DNA of 64,000 nucleotides from Actinocatenispora rupis (GTDB lineage: Bacteria > Actinomycetota > Actinomycetes > Mycobacteriales > Micromonosporaceae): positions 62,001-126,000 of the forward strand of contig NZ_BOMB01000023.1 in assembly GCF_016861975.1 (NCBI RefSeq), in the 5' to 3' direction. Made by a program: the position numbers and the translations under genes. Of this stretch, positions 7,592 to 15,939 are shown piece after piece. The notes below the pieces were generated by a model. It saw nothing but the letters and a program-made list of their open reading frames with translations, ran no database searches and had not been told where the DNA came from. Numbering within the stretch: the first letter of the stretch is position 1; each line of letters begins with the position of its first letter.

Positions 7592-8392
7592 TCAGGCCCC
7601 CGGCGTATCCGTGGCCGACTCCAACGACCGGAACGGTTCACCGGCCGGTTGCAGCAACCACAGCAGCCACACCCCGAACGCGGTGACGAGTACTCCACCG
7701 ACCAGGTCGAGTACGTAGTGGTTGGCGGTTCCGAGTACGACGAGGGCGGTGCCGACCGGGTAGCAGATGGCAAGTACCCGGATGCACCAGTGCCGGGCGA
7801 GCCAGCACACCATCGCGCCGCTCCACAGCGCCCATGCGAGGTGCAGGCTCGGAAACGCCGCGTACTGCGCGGCCGTGTGGGACATGGCGCCGGTGGAGTA
7901 GTCACCGAGTCCGGGGTACCGGGCCATGGTGTCGATCATGTCGAGGCCGGGCAGGAGTCGGGGTGGGGCGACGGGAACGACGTAGTAGAGGACGAAGCCG
8001 AGGAGGGTGGGCACGACGAGCAGGAACCGCGCGTACGGGTAGGCGGCGCGGCGGCGGATGAAGATCCAGAGGAGGACGGCCGGGGTGGCGGCTTCGTGCA
8101 TGGCGACGTACCAGCAGTTGGCGGCGGTGGCGAGGTACGCGTGTGCGGCGAACAGCTGGTTGAGGGGGTGTTCGGCGGCGATGCCGAGCCGGTGTTCGAG
8201 GGCGAGCAGTGCCGCCGCGTTCCGGTACGCGGGCGCGGGCGAGACGTTGAGGTGGTGCTGGATCACCGTGTACACGCCGTACCCGATGACGATGACGAGG
8301 ATCTCGCGCCACCACCGCGCCGGCGCCAGCCACCACGGCTGCCGACGGGTCGGCCCGGTTCCCTCCGTTGCCCGCTCGTCGACCGCCGTCAC
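7592..8392 (-). CDS. PAP2 superfamily membrane phosphatase
   Basis: A 266-residue protein with about six transmembrane helices and the C-terminal half of the phosphatidic acid phosphatase type 2 signature. AAFPSLHLAW supplies the first active-site histidine and TANHYVLDLVGG the second histidine and aspartate. The arrangement resembles the inositolphosphotransferase (AUR1/Ipt1-like) branch, so a lipid phosphate or phospho-head-group transfer at the membrane is likely; the substrate is unknown. The GTG start at 8392 has GGAG six bases upstream. Its 3' end faces palindromic repeat copy A. Confidence 0.85.
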   Translation of the reverse strand: MTAVDERATEGTGPTRRQPWWLAPARWWREILVIVIGYGVYTVIQHHLNVSPAPAYRNAAALLALEHRLGIAAEHPLNQLFAAHAYLATAANCWYVAMHEAATPAVLLWIFIRRRAAYPYARFLLVVPTLLGFVLYYVVPVAPPRLLPGLDMIDTMARYPGLGDYSTGAMSHTAAQYAAFPSLHLAWALWSGAMVCWLARHWCIRVLAICYPVGTALVVLGTANHYVLDLVGGVLVTAFGVWLLWLLQPAGEPFRSLESATDTPGA

Positions 8393-8442
8393 CGCTCCAT
8401 CCTGGTACTGAGATCATCCGGTACGGCTCGGAATGGCGAATT

Positions 8443-8955
8443 TCACGCCTGGCGCAGTGCCGTGAAGTACTGGCGGACCGGACGGGTGAGCAGTACCACG
8501 ACGATCACGATGGCGAGCGCGATCGCGACCAGTTCGAGTGCGCCGAGCACGTACCAGACCGAGGGTCCGAAGTTGAAGTCGCTGCGTTCGATCTCGCCGG
8601 AGCGGTACAGGATGCCCATGAGGCTGCTGAAGCCGCCGCAGCCGCACCTGGCGACGGTGTACCCGATGCAGGTGACCCAGGAGAGGATGCGGCCGGCGGG
8701 GCGGCCCTGGTGGAGGAGGATCGCGGCGGCGCCGAGGCCGACGACGAGCAGTACGTTGATGCCGGCGTCGACGCAGGTCATGACGACGAGGCTGGTGGGG
8801 TCGCCGGGTTGCGAGAGCGTCTTGACCATGATGTAGAGCCCGACCGCGGTCTCGACCAGGCAGAAGACGATCGCGAGCGCCTCCATCAGTACGACGGTGG
8901 TGATGGCGGGCGGCTTGGTCGGTCTGGTGGGCGCAAAACCGTACGGGGGGTGCAT
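8443..8955 (-). CDS. Hypothetical four-helix membrane protein
   Basis: A 170-residue protein that I cannot assign to a named family. It has a proline-rich N-terminus (MHPPYGFAPTRPTKPP) and four hydrophobic helices at about residues 18-45, 57-80, 86-105 and 128-155. A short CGCGG motif lies between helices three and four. The layout (Pro-rich cytoplasmic head plus four helices) is common among uncharacterised actinobacterial membrane proteins. It precedes the PAP2 gene on the same strand with a 50-base gap, so co-transcription is possible. Confidence 0.65.
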   Translation of the reverse strand: MHPPYGFAPTRPTKPPAITTVVLMEALAIVFCLVETAVGLYIMVKTLSQPGDPTSLVVMTCVDAGINVLLVVGLGAAAILLHQGRPAGRILSWVTCIGYTVARCGCGGFSSLMGILYRSGEIERSDFNFGPSVWYVLGALELVAIALAIVIVVVLLTRPVRQYFTALRQA

Positions 8956-9022
8956 CGCGCCAGGTTACGGCGCGCGGCCGGGCCGGCGTGCCGTTGGCCT
9001 GCCGGCTCGCTAGGTTCGGTGC

Positions 9023-10009
9023 GTGACGACGTACCCGAAGATCGAACTGCACGTCCACCTGGAAGGCGCGATCCGGCCGCGCACGCTGCTCGACATCGCG
9101 CGCCGCAACGGCGAGACGCTGCCCGCCGACACCGTCGAGGGCCTCGCCGAGCTGTACGAGTTCACCGACTTCGACCACTTCATCAAGGTGTGGCTGCTGA
9201 CCACGAACTGTCTGCGTACCGCGGAGGACTTCACGCAGGTGGTGGTGGACTACGCGGCCGAGGCCGCCGCGCACGGCGCGGTGTACGTGGAGGGCATCTT
9301 CTCGCCGCCGGAGCGCGTCCAGCGCGGCATCGCCTGGGACACCATGTACGAGGGGTACGCCGACGGCGTGGTCGCGGCCCGCGAGCAGCACGGCGTGGAG
9401 GTACGGCTGACGCCCGACCTGTACCGCAACGGCTGCCCGGTGGACCTGGCCGAGGAGTGCGCCCGCTGGTCCGTCCGGTACGCCGACCGCGGTGTGGTGG
9501 GGCTGGGCATCGGTGGCGCGGAGGCGGGCCGCTCGGTCCGGCCGTACGTGCGGGCGTTCGACATCGCACGCGACGGCGGGCTGGCGGTCGTGCCACACGC
9601 CGGCGAGTCGGCCGGGCCGGAGTCGATCCGCGAGGTGGTCGACCTGCTGCGGCCGGACCGGATCCGGCACGGCATCCGCGCCGCGGACGATCCGGCGCTG
9701 CTGGCCGACATCGTCGCGGCCGGCACCGTACTCGACGTGTGCCCGACCTCGAACCTGCGTACCCGGGTGGTCACCGACCTGGCGGACCACCCGCTGCCGA
9801 CGCTGCTCCGGGCCGGCGCGCTGTGCACGGTCAACACCGACGACCCCGCCATGTTCGGTACGGACCTGGGCCGGGAGTACGAGATCGCGGAGAAGCTGGG
9901 GGTGACGCCGGCGTCGGCGTTCGCGGCGGGTGTCGCGGGTGCGGCCTGCGACGAGCCGACCCGGGACCGGCTGCGCGCCATCGCCGCCGACACCTGGCCC
10001 ACCGCCTGA
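9023..10009 (+). CDS. add: Adenosine deaminase family protein
   Basis: A 328-residue metal-dependent deaminase of the adenosine/AMP deaminase family. The zinc and catalytic motifs are in order: HVHLEG (His10, His12), the HAGES loop near residue 193, RHGI near 215, and VNTDDPAMFGT near 273. The family hydrolytically deaminates adenosine; close relatives in actinobacteria act on aminodeoxyfutalosine in menaquinone synthesis, and the sequence alone does not separate the two. The GTG start is fixed by the immediately following conserved KIELHVHLEG. It converges on the MarR/GbsR-type gene, with a hairpin terminator between them. Confidence 0.9.
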   Translation: MTTYPKIELHVHLEGAIRPRTLLDIARRNGETLPADTVEGLAELYEFTDFDHFIKVWLLTTNCLRTAEDFTQVVVDYAAEAAAHGAVYVEGIFSPPERVQRGIAWDTMYEGYADGVVAAREQHGVEVRLTPDLYRNGCPVDLAEECARWSVRYADRGVVGLGIGGAEAGRSVRPYVRAFDIARDGGLAVVPHAGESAGPESIREVVDLLRPDRIRHGIRAADDPALLADIVAAGTVLDVCPTSNLRTRVVTDLADHPLPTLLRAGALCTVNTDDPAMFGTDLGREYEIAEKLGVTPASAFAAGVAGAACDEPTRDRLRAIAADTWPTA

Positions 10010-10029
10010 GGTCGTACCCACCGGCAGGC

Positions 10030-10059
10030 GGGTGCGGGCACCCACGGACGCCCGCGCCC
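10030..10059. terminator. Hairpin terminator between convergent genes
   Basis: GGGTGCGGGC (10030-10039) pairs with GCCCGCGCCC (10050-10059) at nine of ten positions around a 10-base loop. It lies between the ends of the deaminase gene and the MarR/GbsR-type gene, where a bidirectional terminator is expected. Confidence 0.6.
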
Positions 10060-10072
10060 GCCACCCGTGCGG

Positions 10073-10558
10073 TCAGCGGGTGGCGCGGTGTTCCTGCCAG
10101 CGCTTGAGCATCTCCTGCATCTCGGCCATCAGGAAGTCCATGAAGTCGACGGACTCGGTGATGCGCGCGCCGGCGGGGGTGTCCGCGCCGAGCACCGGGA
10201 TGCCCTCGCGCAGGGTGTCCTGAAGTTGGAGCAGCATCTGGTCGCGACCGGTGATCGCGGCCTGCCACATGTCGTCCCGGACCACGTAGTGGTCGCGCCG
10301 GTTGCCGGGCTCCCGCTCCCGGAACGCCATCTTCACCTGCTGCAGGTACCGGATGGCGCCGGAGACGGCGGCGGGGCTGACCTTGAGCGTCTCGGCCACC
10401 TCGGCTGCGGTGAGCCGGCCGGAGTCGGCGACGAACAGCGCCGCCCACACCCGTGCGGGCATCCGCGGCAGCCCGACGGCGGTCAGCGTGGCGGCCAGCC
10501 GCTCCCGGTACCGGATGGTGCGTTCCTCGTCACGGCCTTCGCCGTCGGTCTCCGCCAC
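10073..10558 (-). CDS. MarR/GbsR-type transcriptional regulator of the adjacent ABC exporter
   Basis: A 161-residue winged-helix regulator. The HTH lies around residues 40-100 (LTAAEVAETLKVSPAAVSGAIRYLQQVKMAFRER) and is followed by a long C-terminal helix (FMDFLMAEMQEMLKRWQEH) typical of dimerisation in GbsR-like proteins. The GTG at 10558 was chosen because GGGAGG lies six bases upstream; the longer frame to 10615 would run through the promoter. It is divergent from an ABC drug-exporter operon and probably represses it through the dyad at 10611-10626. Confidence 0.85.
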   Translation of the reverse strand: MAETDGEGRDEERTIRYRERLAATLTAVGLPRMPARVWAALFVADSGRLTAAEVAETLKVSPAAVSGAIRYLQQVKMAFREREPGNRRDHYVVRDDMWQAAITGRDQMLLQLQDTLREGIPVLGADTPAGARITESVDFMDFLMAEMQEMLKRWQEHRATR

Positions 10559-10599
10559 TGTCGCCTCCCTCGCCGTCAACCGCCCCGCCAACTTTATAC

Positions 10600-10646
10600 G
10601 ATTTACTAACTTCACGATTTTGTGAATTCAATGTAGCGTCGATGGC
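10600..10646. promoter_or_regulatory. Divergent promoter with TTCAC-N6-GTGAA operator
   Basis: The sequence TTCAC then GATTTT then GTGAA (10611-10626) is a perfect inverted repeat in an AT-rich island between the regulator and the ABC exporter. TTTATA-like and TTTACTAAC stretches flank it. Binding by the MarR/GbsR-type protein is inferred from position. Confidence 0.55.
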
Positions 10647-11549
10647 ATGAGCGATGCCATCTCCGTGACCGGACTGTTCAAGTCGTTCGGCCGTACGAAG
10701 GCCCTCGACGGGCTGGATCTCCACGTGAAGACGGGCGAGGTGCACGGGTTCCTCGGCCCCAACGGTGCAGGCAAGTCCACCACCATCCGGATCCTGCTCG
10801 GCCTGCTCCGCGCCGACGGCGGGACGGCGAGCCTGCTCGGCGGCGACCCGTGGCGCGACGCGACCACGCTGCACCGCCGCCTGGCGTACGTGCCGGGTGA
10901 CGTGAACCTGTGGCCCACGCTGACCGGCGGCGAGGTCATCGACCTGCTCGGCCGGCTGCGCGGCGGACTCGACCCGAAGCGCCGCGCCGAGCTGCTGGAC
11001 CGCTTCGACCTCGACCCGCGCAAGAAGGGCCGCAGCTACTCCAAGGGCAACCGGCAGAAGGTCGCGCTGGTCGCCGCCCTCGCCTCCGACGTCGAGCTCC
11101 TCGTACTCGACGAGCCGACGTCCGGGCTGGACCCGCTGATGGAGGAGGTGTTCCGGGACTGCGTCGCCGAGGAGCGCCGCGGCGGCCGTACGGTGCTGCT
11201 GTCCAGCCACATCCTCGCCGAGGTCGAGGCGCTGTGCGACCGCGTCAGCATCATCCGCGGCGGCCGTACGGTCGAGACCGGGACGCTCGCCGAGCTGCGC
11301 CACCTGACCCGTACGTCGGTCAGCGCCGAGCTGGCCGGGCCGGTCGACGGCGTCGCCGCCATGCCCGGGGTGTACGACCTGGTCGCCGACGGCAACCGGC
11401 TGACCTGCGAGGTCGACACGGCGCGGCTGGACGAGCTGCTGCGCCGCCTCACCACCGTCGGCGTACGCAGTCTCACGAGCCAGCCGCCGACGCTGGAGCA
11501 GCTGTTCCTCCGCCACTACGAGGCGGACCGTCCGGCGGTGTCGGCATGA
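10647..11549 (+). CDS. ABC transporter ATP-binding protein, drug-export type
   Basis: A 300-residue nucleotide-binding protein of the DrrA/CcmA-like exporter class. Walker A is GPNGAGKS near residue 40, the signature loop is YSKGNRQK near 132, Walker B is [12 protein letters not shown] near 152, and the H-loop is SSHI near 186. The C-terminal extension ([17 protein letters not shown]) is typical of this class. It powers export by the following membrane protein, whose start overlaps its stop as ATGA. Expression is probably controlled by the divergent MarR/GbsR-type regulator; the substrate, often an antibiotic or lipid, is unknown. Confidence 0.92.
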   Translation: MSDAISVTGLFKSFGRTKALDGLDLHVKTGEVHGFLGPNGAGKSTTIRILLGLLRADGGTASLLGGDPWRDATTLHRRLAYVPGDVNLWPTLTGGEVIDLLGRLRGGLDPKRRAELLDRFDLDPRKKGRSYSKGNRQKVALVAALASDVELLVLDEPTSGLDPLMEEVFRDCVAEERRGGRTVLLSSHILAEVEALCDRVSIIRGGRTVETGTLAELRHLTRTSVSAELAGPVDGVAAMPGVYDLVADGNRLTCEVDTARLDELLRRLTTVGVRSLTSQPPTLEQLFLRHYEADRPAVSA

Positions 11550-13177
11550 CCGCCGTCGCCGCGCCCGCACCGGTGGCCCGCGGTACCGGGCTGGTCGGGA
11601 CCGGGGCGCTGGTCCGGTTGGCGCTGCGGCGCGACCGGGTCATGCTGCCGGTCTGGCTGGGTGTGCAGTTCCTGCTCGCGGCGGGCAGCGCCAGCAGCGT
11701 CAAGGGCCTGTACGCCACGGACGCCTCACGCGAGGCGTTCGCCGCGACCGCCGGGAACAACCCCGCCACCGTCGCCATGTACGGCCCGTCCACCGACCTC
11801 GCCACCCTCGGCGGCCTCGCCACCTGGAAACTCGGCGTGTACGGTGCCGCCCTGCTCGCCCTGATGAGCATCTTCACCCTGGTCCGGCACACCCGCGGCG
11901 ACGAGGAGCCCGGCCGGCTCGAACTCGTCTGCGCCGGCGTCGTCGGCCGGTACGCGGCGCTCACCGCCGGCGTGATCGTCGCCCTGGCCGCCAACCTGGT
12001 CGCCGTACCGGTCGTGGGGGTCGGGCTGATGTCCGGCGGCATCGCGGCGAGCGGCGCGTTCGCGTTCGGGTTCGCGGTCGCCGCGGCCGGGTTCGTGTTC
12101 ACCGGGATCGCCGCGGTCACCGCGCAGCTCACCGAGGCGTCCCGCGCCGCGAACGGGATGGCCGCCGCCACGCTCGCCGCCGCGTACCTGCTGCGGGCCG
12201 TCGGCGACACCACCCACCAGGTGTCGTTCCTGTCGTGGATCTCGCCGCTGGGCTGGACCCTCCAGGTCCGCGCGTTCGCCGCGCACCCCCACTTCTGGGT
12301 ACTCGGGCTCGCGCTGGTCGCCACCGCCGTCCTCCTCACCACCGGGTACGCGCTGTCCGGGCACCGCGACATCGGCGCCGGCCTCGTACCGCCGCGGCCG
12401 GGTCCGGCGGTCGGTGGTCCGCTGCTGCGCAGTCCGCTCGCGCTGGCCTGGCGGCTGTCCCGCGGGCTGCTGCTCGGCTGGGCGGTCGCGTTCGTGGCGG
12501 TGAGCGCCGCGCTGGGCAGCGTCGCCGCCGGCATCGCCGACTTCGCCAGCACCGCGCAGGTACGCGACATGATCACGAAGCTCGGCGGCGAGCAGAACCT
12601 CGTCGACGCGTACCTGTCGTTCGCGATGAGCGCCGCCGGCATCCTCGCCGCCGTGTACGCCACGCAGACCGTACTGCGCCTGCGTACCGAGGAGACGTCG
12701 CTGCGGGCGGAACCGCTGCTCGCCACCCGGGTCGGCCGGATCCGTTGGGCCGCAAGCCATCTGGCCGTCGCGGCGGTCGGCGTCGTCGGGCTGCTCGCGC
12801 TGGGCGGTGTGGTCGCCGGGCTCGCGCACGGCCTGCGCACCCACGACGTCGGCGGTCAGGTACCGCGGCTGCTCGCCGCCGGCCTGGTCCAGGCGCCGGC
12901 CGCGCTGCTGGTCGCCGCGATCGCCATGTTCCTCATCGGCGTACTCCCCCGGCTCAGCACGGCCGCGTGGGCGGTCCTCGGCGCGTTCCTGCTGCTCGGC
13001 GAGTTCGGCGGGCTGTTCAAGCTCAACCAGCGCGTACTCGACGTCTCGCCGTTCACGCACACGCCGAGGCTGCCCGGCGCCGACGTGACCGCGACGCCGA
13101 TCGTGGCGCTGCTGCTCGTCGCCGTCGTCCTCACCGCCGCCGGCCTGATCGGCCTGCGCCGCCGCGACATCGGCTGA
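11546..13177 (+). CDS. ABC transporter permease, polyketide-antibiotic exporter type
   Basis: A 543-residue membrane protein with about twelve hydrophobic helices arranged as two similar halves, as in fused exporter permeases annotated as polyketide-antibiotic exporters. Characteristic regions include the first-half [14 protein letters not shown] stretch before the long inter-half loop (about residues 268-295) and the matching second half ending [12 protein letters not shown]. It is coupled to the ATPase gene by an ATGA overlap and ends shortly before a strong hairpin. Together the two make one exporter; no accessory binding protein is present. Confidence 0.9.
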   Translation: MTAVAAPAPVARGTGLVGTGALVRLALRRDRVMLPVWLGVQFLLAAGSASSVKGLYATDASREAFAATAGNNPATVAMYGPSTDLATLGGLATWKLGVYGAALLALMSIFTLVRHTRGDEEPGRLELVCAGVVGRYAALTAGVIVALAANLVAVPVVGVGLMSGGIAASGAFAFGFAVAAAGFVFTGIAAVTAQLTEASRAANGMAAATLAAAYLLRAVGDTTHQVSFLSWISPLGWTLQVRAFAAHPHFWVLGLALVATAVLLTTGYALSGHRDIGAGLVPPRPGPAVGGPLLRSPLALAWRLSRGLLLGWAVAFVAVSAALGSVAAGIADFASTAQVRDMITKLGGEQNLVDAYLSFAMSAAGILAAVYATQTVLRLRTEETSLRAEPLLATRVGRIRWAASHLAVAAVGVVGLLALGGVVAGLAHGLRTHDVGGQVPRLLAAGLVQAPAALLVAAIAMFLIGVLPRLSTAAWAVLGAFLLLGEFGGLFKLNQRVLDVSPFTHTPRLPGADVTATPIVALLLVAVVLTAAGLIGLRRRDIG

Positions 13178-13188
13178 CCCCACACCCC

Positions 13189-13220
13189 GGGCCGCGGTAC
13201 GGATCCCCGCACCGCGGCCC
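13189..13220 (+). terminator. Terminator of the ABC exporter operon
   Basis: GGGCCGCGGT (13189-13198) and ACCGCGGCCC (13211-13220) form a perfect 10-base stem with a 12-base loop, 11 bases after the permease stop. Confidence 0.75.
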
Positions 13221-13422
13221 GCCGCATCCCCTTGTACACCAACGGTTTCCGCCACCCCAGCGGCCGAGTACGCGAGCCCGGCACTCCCCGAACGGTGGCC
13301 CGCCAGGTACGTCCGGGCGCGGTCGATCGACGGCACCGCACCGCCGCGCCCGGCCGGCCACCACCCCGCCACGCCCCGCGGGACCGGTAAACTCTCACCA
13401 CCGAAGCCCGGGGAGCACCGCC

Positions 13423-13914
13423 GTGACCAGCCCTGACGACTCGGCCGCACACCTGGCCGACCTGTTCTTCCAACTGAGCAAGCGGATCCGGACCCGTTCG
13501 GCGGAGCACCTCGCACCGCTCGGCCTGACGCCCGGTCAGGCCCGCGCGCTCCGGGTGATCTCCCGCAGCGACGCGCCGCTCCGCATCGTCACGCTCGCCG
13601 CGCGACTCGACATCGTCCCCCGCTCGGCCACCACCGTCGTCGACGCCCTCGAACAGGCCGGCCTCGTCACCCGCCAGTCCGACCCCGCCGACCGCCGCTC
13701 GGTACTCCTCACCCTCACCGACGCCGGCCACACCCTCGTCACCGAGCTCCAGGACGCCCGCCGCCGTACCGCCGAGGACCTGTTCCAGGCCCTCCCGCCG
13801 CCCGACCGGGCCCACCTCTCCCGCATCCTCGACACCCTCACCCACGCCACCACCCCCGACCCCCCGAACCACCCCCACCCGCCCAAGTACCAGGGGCCGC
13901 AAGGGACCAACTGA
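13423..13914 (+). CDS. MarR family transcriptional regulator
   Basis: A 163-residue MarR regulator. The winged helix spans about residues 30-100 (LGLTPGQARALRVISRSDAPLR, then RLDIVPRSATTVVDALEQAGLVTRQSDPADRRSVLLTLTDAGH), including the conserved wing motif DPADRRS. The GTG at 13423 follows a GGGGAG ribosome site. The C-terminus is a Pro/His-rich tail. MarR proteins typically repress efflux or stress genes in response to phenolic or oxidant ligands. It follows the exporter operon by 245 bases, so a functional link is possible but not shown; no dyad was seen directly upstream. Confidence 0.88.
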   Translation: MTSPDDSAAHLADLFFQLSKRIRTRSAEHLAPLGLTPGQARALRVISRSDAPLRIVTLAARLDIVPRSATTVVDALEQAGLVTRQSDPADRRSVLLTLTDAGHTLVTELQDARRRTAEDLFQALPPPDRAHLSRILDTLTHATTPDPPNHPHPPKYQGPQGTN

Positions 13915-13993
13915 GGATCCACCGCACCTCCAGCAGCTTTACGACCGAACGCCCGAACAGCGCCCGCCAAAGCCGACCCAAGAGACCACCACA

Positions 13994-14075
13994 GGGCTCG
14001 GCGAAGCCGCCCCATGAACCACGCAGGGCTCGGCGAAGCCGGCCCGAGATACCAGTAGTGGGCTCGGCGAAGCCG
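13994..14075 (+). repeat. Three direct repeats of a 16-base hairpin unit
   Basis: GGGCTCGGCGAAGCCG occurs identically at 13994-14009, 14026-14041 and 14060-14075, with spacings of 32 and 34 bases. Each unit contains GGCT and AGCC, so it can form a small hairpin. A decayed unit may lie at about 13970. The 13915-14227 spacer has no supported gene. Confidence 0.8.
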
Positions 14076-14227
14076 GCCCACCGAACGCGGCGTTGGTGTG
14101 GCGCACAGCGCCCACGCAGAATCCGCAAGGAACCAGGAACGCGGGGGTCCGGGGGGCTCGGCCCCCCGGGAATGATTCACACCCAGACCGGTCCGCGCTC
14201 TCCGCGGACACAGTCCGACCATCTGGG

Positions 14228-14310
14228 TGGGGAAGGGGGGAGTTGAACCCCCACGCCCTTTCGGGCACACGGACCTGAACCGTGCGCGTCTGCCATTCCG
14301 CCACTTCCCC
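14228..14310 (-). tRNA. tRNA-Leu (anticodon CAG)
   Basis: Read on the minus strand, the acceptor GGGGAAG pairs with CTTCCCC. The D arm is GCG/CGC. The anticodon arm CACGG/CCGTG encloses the loop TTCAGGT, giving anticodon CAG. A long variable arm (GCCCGAAAGGGC) marks a class II tRNA, and the T arm is GGGGG/CCCCC with TTCAACT. The discriminator is A. The 3' CCA is not encoded (the gene is followed by CCC). No integrase or att-like duplication is present nearby. Confidence 0.96.
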
Positions 14311-14532
14311 GTGGCCACGCCCGCAACCCGATGAGGATCGCGGGAGTGTTTGCGGGTACATAGGTTACAGTGCCCGCCGGGCTCGGGAGCCGATGGCCCC
14401 TGCCCCGCTCTCCGAGTCGCATGGTGCAAGCTCTCGGACAGCGGCGAAAGCCTAGCACGAGGAGGAACGCTCCTGCCGACGGGAGTGGTCCCGCCCGATA
14501 CCATCGGGGTCACGGAAGCCGAGGAGGAGCCG

Positions 14533-15327
14533 GTGAGCGTTCTGCAACGCTTCGAGAAGCGGTTGGAGAACTTGGTGGAGGGCACCTTTGCCAAGGTCTT
14601 CAGGGGGGTCGTGCACCCTGTCGAGATCGCCAGTGCCATGCAGCGGGAAGCTGAGGCGCACAAGGCGATCCTGGCGGGTGGCCGCACCCTGGTGCCCAAC
14701 CGGTACGTGATCGATCTCTCGCCCTACGACCACAGCCGGCTCGCGCCGTACGCGGCGGCCCTGGCGCAGGAGCTGGCGCAGACCCAGGCCGAGTTCATCG
14801 GTGAACAGGGTTGGACGGTGTACGGGGACGTCATCGTCGAGATCGAGCGTGGCGAAGGTCTCGACACCGGCATGTTCCGGGTCACCGCTGAGGTGTACAC
14901 CGGGGGTCAGCAGCCGGAGCCCGCCCAGCAGGGCTACGACCAACAGCAGCAGTACCAGCAGGGTCCGCCGCCGGGTGCGCCCGCGCCGGGCCCGGAGGCG
15001 TACAGCACGTCGGGGCCGCCGGCTCCGCCGATGCAGCAGCAGACGCCGAACGCGCGGATGGTGTCGAACGACGGGCGCCAGTTCGCGCTGGCGATCGGGT
15101 CGACGATCATCGGCCGCGGCGAGCAGGCGCAGCTCCGGCTGGCGGACGTCGGCATCTCCCGCCGACACGCCCGGCTGGACTTCGACGGCACGCGGGTGGT
15201 GCTGACGGATCTGGGTTCGACCAACGGCACGGTGGTCAACGGCCAGCGGATCTCGGCGGTGGCGCTGCGACCCGGTGACGTCGTCCAGTTCGGTACGACT
15301 TCGCTGACGTTCCACGTGGACGGCTGA
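14533..15327 (+). CDS. fhaA: FHA domain protein FhaA (DUF3662 plus FHA)
   Basis: A 264-residue signalling adaptor. The N-terminal DUF3662 domain (residues about 1-115; MSVLQRFEKRLENLVEGTFAKVF) is followed by a Gln/Pro/Gly-rich linker and a C-terminal FHA domain (about 175-264). The FHA phosphothreonine-binding motifs IIGRGEQ, ISRRHARLDF and DLGSTNGTVVNG are intact. In mycobacteria FhaA is phosphorylated by PknB and binds the lipid II flippase MviN, restraining peptidoglycan synthesis. The GTG start follows GAGGAGGAG. It heads the fha-pst-rod-pbp-pkn operon and its stop overlaps the fhaB start as TGATG. The 14311-14532 spacer upstream presumably carries the operon promoter. Confidence 0.95.
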   Translation: MSVLQRFEKRLENLVEGTFAKVFRGVVHPVEIASAMQREAEAHKAILAGGRTLVPNRYVIDLSPYDHSRLAPYAAALAQELAQTQAEFIGEQGWTVYGDVIVEIERGEGLDTGMFRVTAEVYTGGQQPEPAQQGYDQQQQYQQGPPPGAPAPGPEAYSTSGPPAPPMQQQTPNARMVSNDGRQFALAIGSTIIGRGEQAQLRLADVGISRRHARLDFDGTRVVLTDLGSTNGTVVNGQRISAVALRPGDVVQFGTTSLTFHVDG

Positions 15328-15812
15328 TGCCCTCGATCGTCCTGGCCGTCGCCAGGTTCGGCTTCCTGGCGCTGTTGTGGATCTTCGTCTTCGCGGTCGC
15401 CGGGGTCGTCCGGCGTGACCTGTGGACGGGCTCGCGCAGTAACCGGCTGGTGGCGGCGCCCCGCGGGGTGCCTGCCGCCGGCCCGCCGCAGCCGGCCCCG
15501 GCGCGGCCGCGTCGTGGTCAATCTCCGCGGATACTCGTGGTGACGGAGGGGGCGCTGGCGGGCACCACGATCACCCTCACCGACCGGCCGATCACCATGG
15601 GCCGAGCCGAGGACTCCACTGTGGTGCTGACCGACGACTACGCGTCGACCCGGCACGCCCGGCTGGTGGCACGCAACGGCGAATGGTTCCTGGAGGACGT
15701 CGGATCGACCAACGGCACGTATCTGGATCGCGCTAAGGTCACCGGACCAACTCCTGTCCCTCTGGGTGTACCGATACGAATCGGTCGCACCGCACTCGAA
15801 CTACGGCCGTGA
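15327..15812 (+). CDS. fhaB: FHA domain protein FhaB (FipA)
   Basis: A 161-residue protein with an N-terminal transmembrane helix (residues about 4-28), a basic Pro/Ala linker and a C-terminal FHA domain (about 75-161). The FHA signature elements ITMGRAEDS, ASTRHARLVA and DVGSTNGTYLD are complete. In mycobacteria this protein (FipA/FhaB) links phosphorylated PknA/PknB targets to the division machinery. It overlaps fhaA by one base. Its stop is followed after two bases by an unusual chain of two tiny ATGA-linked ORFs leading to pstP. Confidence 0.95.
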   Translation: MPSIVLAVARFGFLALLWIFVFAVAGVVRRDLWTGSRSNRLVAAPRGVPAAGPPQPAPARPRRGQSPRILVVTEGALAGTTITLTDRPITMGRAEDSTVVLTDDYASTRHARLVARNGEWFLEDVGSTNGTYLDRAKVTGPTPVPLGVPIRIGRTALELRP

Positions 15813-15814
15813 CT

Positions 15815-15886
15815 ATGACTTCCGGTGTTCCCGCACACTCCCCCGTACCGGTGATCACCACGACGCGACGGCAGGTCGCCTCATGA
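15815..15886 (+). CDS. Tiny ORF 1 between fhaB and pstP
   Basis: A 23-codon frame starting with ATG two bases after the fhaB stop and ending in TGA at 15884-15886, where the next ATG overlaps as ATGA. No ribosome site precedes it, so it would have to be translated by ribosomes terminating at fhaB. The peptide (MTSGVPAHSPVPV...) matches nothing I know. Its role may be to carry translation forward rather than to make a product. Confidence 0.4.
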   Translation: MTSGVPAHSPVPVITTTRRQVAS

Positions 15887-15939
15887 CCCGACCCCCCGGT
15901 GGCTCCTCCCGGCGTCTCGACGCGGAGGCCACCTCATGA
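15883..15939 (+). CDS. Tiny ORF 2 between fhaB and pstP
   Basis: An 18-codon frame (MTRPPGGSSRRLDAEATS) that overlaps the previous tiny ORF by ATGA at its start and pstP by ATGA at its stop. A GGAG lies within its 3' part, nine bases before the pstP ATG, so pstP can also initiate independently. I see no known motif. The two consecutive ATGA junctions are unlikely to be accidental, but an untranslated spacer cannot be excluded. Confidence 0.4.
   Translation: MTRPPGGSSRRLDAEATS

Noticed and set aside
13994-14075. The three 16-base repeats as a CRISPR array
   Set aside because: Units are too short, spacers are only 16-18 bases, there are only three copies, and no cas genes are present.
13915-14310. 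tRNA-Leu with nearby repeats as a genomic-island attachment site
   Set aside because: No integrase, no duplicated tRNA 3' end and no change of gene content on either side. The repeats do not resemble the tRNA.
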